A stretch of DNA of 64,000 nt. Source: Dickeya lacustris (GTDB taxonomy: Bacteria > Pseudomonadota > Gammaproteobacteria > Enterobacterales > Enterobacteriaceae). The notes under the pieces are model-generated. The model did no database searches. It worked only from the letters and a program-made list of their open reading frames with translations, and had not been told where the DNA came from. The position numbers and the translations under genes were made by a program. Position 1 is the first letter of the stretch, and each line of letters starts with the position of its first letter. The stretch covers positions 2,170,001-2,234,000 of the forward strand of contig NZ_CP114280.1 of the NCBI RefSeq assembly GCF_029635795.1, given 5' to 3'. This document shows, piece after piece, positions 61,074-64,000 of this stretch.

Positions 61074-61802
61074 TTACAGGCAACTGACCCGGCCTTTCAT
61101 CGACAAAATATGCGTTTTATTAATCGCATCACCTCTGTCCAGATTAGAGCTAACCCACACCGGCGGCGTCAGGCCTACGGCAGCCAGATTGCATACCGTT
61201 TGAGTCACCAGCGCTTGAATAATAGAAAAGCCAATCACCGACGAAACGGGACAACATTTTTCTGATAATCCATCCAGATGAATAATGGCGTCACCATACG
61301 GAATATTGAGATCAATCGTGACATCCGCCACCTCATTCAGGAAATAGCCTGACGAGTGCTTAGACGACGTTTTCTTACTAAATGCCATTGATTGCAGTGC
61401 GATAACGGGAATACCCCGTTTCTTTGCCGCCAACGCAATATCAATGGTCGGAATGGTTCGCCCGGCAATCGACACTAAAATAATACAGTCGTTTGGTGAT
61501 ACATTTTGATCGTCAAATACCGTGGTGCCCACCCCTTCAACCTCATAAATATGATCAGAGTACGCCTGAGTGTGTGGCGCTGTAGCAAACAGGTGTGGTA
61601 GCAATGGGTTAATTGGCACCAAACCGCCAGCGCGATAAAATGTTTCCATCGCATAAATATGGCAATGACCGCCAGAGACATGAATCACACCGTCTTTTTC
61701 AATGGTGCGCGTCATCAATTGGGTAGCCTCTTCAATATGAGTGCTTTCACTCTCAATGACTTTTTCAATAATGCGTTTACATTCGTCAATATAGTTAATC
61801 AC
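61074..61802 (-). CDS. SIS-domain sugar-phosphate isomerase/hydrolase-like protein, copy 1
   Basis: The 242-residue SIS protein has VIHVSGGHCHIYAMETFYRAGG (trimmed: GGHCHIYAMETFYRAGG) and the phosphosugar loop LVSIAGRTIPTIDIA. It starts with GTG at 61802 after a GGGGG ribosome site; no in-frame ATG is available. The two SIS proteins share layout and motifs (FYRAGG, SGR/AGR, K-HSSG, SSVIGF) but have clearly diverged, so they may form a heteromer or handle successive steps on the imported sugar phosphate. Confidence 0.82.
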   Translation of the reverse strand: MINYIDECKRIIEKVIESESTHIEEATQLMTRTIEKDGVIHVSGGHCHIYAMETFYRAGGLVPINPLLPHLFATAPHTQAYSDHIYEVEGVGTTVFDDQNVSPNDCIILVSIAGRTIPTIDIALAAKKRGIPVIALQSMAFSKKTSSKHSSGYFLNEVADVTIDLNIPYGDAIIHLDGLSEKCCPVSSVIGFSIIQALVTQTVCNLAAVGLTPPVWVSSNLDRGDAINKTHILSMKGRVSCL

Positions 61803-61823
61803 ATATCCCCCTTCACCCGTTTA

Positions 61824-62663
61824 TTAAAGAACACCGAAGTAATGAAGAAATACTGAACCAACAATCATTCCGAGCATGGTTTTTACCGGTGACAGCCCGC
61901 GCATAATTAACTTGTAGCAGCCAATAACCACTATCAGGGGAAGAATATTAGGCATTATTTTATCTAAAATACCGTCCTGAATATTAATTAACGTATCACC
62001 AAGATGAATTTCAGCCCCCAGCCTGACCCTGACAAATGATGCCGTCAACGCGCCGACAACCGTGAGGCCGAGGATAGTGGCACCACGGCTAAATGCCTCG
62101 CTTTGCTGTTTTAACGTCCCTAGCGCACTTAACCCTAACTTATAGCCATAATTAAAAAGAGGAATATAGATTGAGAACCTAATCAGGTTAAATAACAGCA
62201 AAAAGATAATCGGTGCGATATAGAGATTATCCAATGCCAGCGCGGCTGCAATCGAGGCGGTAATCGGCAGAATCGTTAACTGGCACATTGCATCGCCAAT
62301 TCCCCCAAGCGGCCCCATCGCGGCGACTTTGAAAGAGCGAATGGTCTCTATGGGCTGCTTACCTTTTTCCATTGCCAGGATAACGCCTTGCATAAAAGAA
62401 ACCAGCCACGGCGAGGTATTAAAAAATTCATTGTGTAATTTTAATGATACAGACAAGTCATGCTTATTTTTATGAATCCGCTGTAATGCGGGTAACATTG
62501 CATAAAGAAAACCGGATGATTGCATACGCTGATAATTGAATGATGCCTGGACCCATAACATACGTAGCCAGGATTGCCGCATTACCTTTTTATCCAGCTC
62601 GACATGCGTCGTTTTATCGCAATATTCATCATCATTGATTTTTTCAGAAATTTGCTGCGACAT
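61824..62663 (-). CDS. Mannose-family PTS enzyme IID
   Basis: The 279-residue protein has the IID layout: a cytoplasmic N-terminal part with MRQSWLRMLWVQASFNYQRM, a central GPLGGIGDAMCQLTILPI loop, and C-terminal membrane helices ending in the tail GLSPVKTMLGMIVGSVFLHYFGVL split as GLSPVKTMLGMI. I chose ATG 62663, one base after the IIC stop, with AGGGG upstream; a longer in-frame start would overlap IIC by over 100 bases. With IIC it makes the membrane channel. It resembles the GalNAc transporter AgaE/AgaD. Confidence 0.92.
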   Translation of the reverse strand: MSQQISEKINDDEYCDKTTHVELDKKVMRQSWLRMLWVQASFNYQRMQSSGFLYAMLPALQRIHKNKHDLSVSLKLHNEFFNTSPWLVSFMQGVILAMEKGKQPIETIRSFKVAAMGPLGGIGDAMCQLTILPITASIAAALALDNLYIAPIIFLLLFNLIRFSIYIPLFNYGYKLGLSALGTLKQQSEAFSRGATILGLTVVGALTASFVRVRLGAEIHLGDTLINIQDGILDKIMPNILPLIVVIGCYKLIMRGLSPVKTMLGMIVGSVFLHYFGVL

Positions 62664-62664
62664 A

Positions 62665-63444
62665 TTAAATCCCCTCATCCATTTGTTTATTTTCTGATGG
62701 AATGACACGACGCCTATGCTCTGCCTGATTGAAATAGTCAATCGCCGCCACGGAGGTGCCGAGCAGGGCAATAGCAATAATGGGCAGTTTTAAGAACGTG
62801 GCACAGACAAAACCTATAATGAAAAAGGGAATATATTTTTTCTCTTTCAGCATCATTTTTAACAGCATGGCAAACCCAAGCGCAGGCATCATGGCACCCG
62901 CGATGCTCAGTCCATCAATGATAACTTTTGGCACTTGCTCAACAATCGTTTTCGCCACGACATCGCCAAACCAGGTGGGAATAAATGCACAGAGAAAGAA
63001 AGTGAAGAAATAGGTGAGCATGCCCAGATAATTAATACGCTCGATGCCTTTTACATCACAGGCACTGGCCATTTTATCGACTTTGGTCATGAGTGTGGCA
63101 AAGGCGGTGAATTGAATAACCGTCAGTTGCTGCATCAAAATAGCAAAAGGAATTGCAACCCCGACGACCGCACTGGGAGACAAGCCCGATTGAATACCAA
63201 AAACAACGCCCACCGCTGCGCCAATGGTGACATTCGGTGGCTGGGCTCCGGCTAACGGCATCAAACCGAGCCAGGCCAACTCCAGTGTTGCACCAATTTC
63301 AAGGCCAGCTTTAAGATCCCCCATAATTAAGCCGACAACGCTGCCTGTTACAATAGGCCGGCCTATCATGAACCCAGATCCATAATAATCTAACCCGGCC
63401 AGACCAACCCATAACGCTATTAATAATACCGTTAAAATATCCAT
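62665..63444 (-). CDS. Mannose-family PTS enzyme IIC
   Basis: The 259-residue membrane protein has the IIC signature GLIMGDLKAGLEIGATLELAWLG near residues 38-60 (trimmed: GDLKAGLEIGATLELAWLG) and several helices. It carries the sugar-binding membrane site. It resembles the AgaW/AgaC group for N-acetylgalactosamine, though specificity cannot be read reliably. It begins 9 bases after the IIB stop. Confidence 0.93.
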   Translation of the reverse strand: MDILTVLLIALWVGLAGLDYYGSGFMIGRPIVTGSVVGLIMGDLKAGLEIGATLELAWLGLMPLAGAQPPNVTIGAAVGVVFGIQSGLSPSAVVGVAIPFAILMQQLTVIQFTAFATLMTKVDKMASACDVKGIERINYLGMLTYFFTFFLCAFIPTWFGDVVAKTIVEQVPKVIIDGLSIAGAMMPALGFAMLLKMMLKEKKYIPFFIIGFVCATFLKLPIIAIALLGTSVAAIDYFNQAEHRRRVIPSENKQMDEGI

Positions 63445-63453
63445 ACCTATGCC

Positions 63454-63924
63454 TTATAAGTATTGTTCAATATTTATTGGAGTATCAGACGGGTTACGCT
63501 GAATGGTGCAGCAAACCCCCAAGTGGACTAACTCCCTGAACGTATTTTTGTCTTCATCATCTAATGAAACCGTGGCGTGAACCTGCTCTTTTCCTTCCTT
63601 GTAGTGCATGTTCCCAATATTTATTTTTTTAATTGGCACGCCACCTTTCACCAGCGTTAATGCGTCTTGTGGGGTGCGAACCAGGATAAATATTTTCTGG
63701 TGGTCGGCTGCTTTATGAATAATATCTATCGTTTTTTGCAGGCTAAAAAATCGCGTATCAAATTCACCGGCTGACATTTTTGCTAATGCCTGCTGTGCCG
63801 GGTCTTGTGCAACAGCGTCATTAGCAAAAAGAATCAGATTACATCCAGAGTGCGGCCCATGGCCTACGGCAACCTGACCATGTAATCCTCGCTCATCAAT
63901 TCGGGTATAGACAATATTCGGCAT
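63454..63924 (-). CDS. Mannose-family PTS enzyme IIB
   Basis: The 156-residue IIB protein begins MPNIVYTRIDERGLHGQVAV, with the phosphorylated histidine at residue 15 (GLHGQV), and has the GGVPIKKINIGNMHYKEGK motif near 93-111. It closely resembles AgaV/AgaB of the N-acetylgalactosamine system. The usual RLIHGQ is RGLHGQ here. No IIA gene is seen; it would lie beyond the window or be supplied by another system. AAGGAA precedes the start. Confidence 0.93.
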   Translation of the reverse strand: MPNIVYTRIDERGLHGQVAVGHGPHSGCNLILFANDAVAQDPAQQALAKMSAGEFDTRFFSLQKTIDIIHKAADHQKIFILVRTPQDALTLVKGGVPIKKINIGNMHYKEGKEQVHATVSLDDEDKNTFRELVHLGVCCTIQRNPSDTPINIEQYL

Positions 63925-64000
63925 CGTTAAATTCCTTGCTTTATATTTTTGATATTTTTATTCATGAATATTTTTATAATTTGTTATCACTCATACACAT
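63925..64000. other. AT-rich leader upstream of the PTS genes
   Basis: The last 76 bases are strongly AT-rich (repeated ATATTTTTAT) and show no coding frame with a ribosome site that I can support. A short minus-strand frame ending in TAA near 63974 could be the tail of an upstream gene, or this may be the operon promoter. Confidence 0.4.

Noticed and set aside
61824..62777. Longer start for the IID gene
   Set aside because: The extra 38 residues overlap IIC and are not IID-like; ATG 62663 has a good ribosome site one base after the IIC stop.

Overview
The window is chromosomal DNA of a Gram-negative enterobacterium. Almost every housekeeping gene has an obvious Escherichia coli counterpart in nearly the same order: mla, kds/lpt/rpoN, tldD/yhdP/rng/maf/mreBCD/csrD, aroQ/accBC/panF/prmA/dusB/fis, then an aap/yhd amino-acid transporter. 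The differences from E. coli (rnk after ptsO, aae genes beside tldD with an RND pump nearby, a FliY-like transporter pair before aap, an extra PTS island) suggest a Pectobacteriaceae member such as Dickeya, Musicola or Brenneria. That placement is inference from gene order and protein similarity recalled from memory; no marker in the window proves it.

Layout. 0-3.2 kb: the mlaFEDCB lipid-transport operon (minus strand). 3.5-12.2 kb: a plus-strand run with yrbG, kdsD, kdsC, lptC, lptA, lptB, rpoN, hpf, ptsN, rapZ, ptsO and rnk, covering LPS inner-core precursor synthesis, LPS export, sigma-54 and the nitrogen PTS. 12.3-14.8 kb: pmbA (tldE), darP and a small rhodanese. 14.9-19.3 kb: a two-gene RND efflux system. 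19.5-20.7 kb: a frameshifted LysE/RhtB exporter and a DUF1543 gene. 20.8-25.2 kb: aaeXAB with its divergent regulator aaeR. 25.3-38 kb: frameshifted tldD, frameshifted yhdP, rng, maf, mreD, mreC, mreB and csrD (all minus). 38-47.9 kb: acuI, doubly frameshifted msrP, msrQ, aroQ, accB, accC, yhdT, panF, prmA, dusB, fis (plus).

48.1-51.8 kb is an accessory insert on the minus strand. It encodes a Wzt-type polysaccharide-export ATPase with a carbohydrate-binding tail, and an unusual protein with a propeller-like N-terminus, a long coiled coil built from ten 42-bp tandem repeats, and a tail resembling those of surface-polysaccharide glycosyltransferases. No Wzm permease or glycosyltransferase is present. 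52.2-58.3 kb holds a polar amino-acid binding protein and permease without their own ATPase, then a complete aapJQMP (yhdWXYZ) operon. That operon is preceded by a good sigma-54 promoter and two NtrC-like sites, which fits nitrogen control and connects it to rpoN and ptsN in the same window.

58.4-64 kb is a more AT-rich minus-strand cluster: mannose-family PTS IIB, IIC and IID, two tandem SIS-domain proteins, and a secreted propeller/ricin-like protein. It reads as an uncharacterised system for taking up and processing an amino sugar or related glycan. The operon continues, or its promoter lies, beyond the right edge.

Five single-site frame breaks in four genes (LysE-like, tldD, yhdP, msrP) lie between 19.9 and 39.9 kb. 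For tldD and msrP, undoing the shifts gives proteins of normal family length. These are either recent pseudogenes or sequence errors; the reads would have to be checked.
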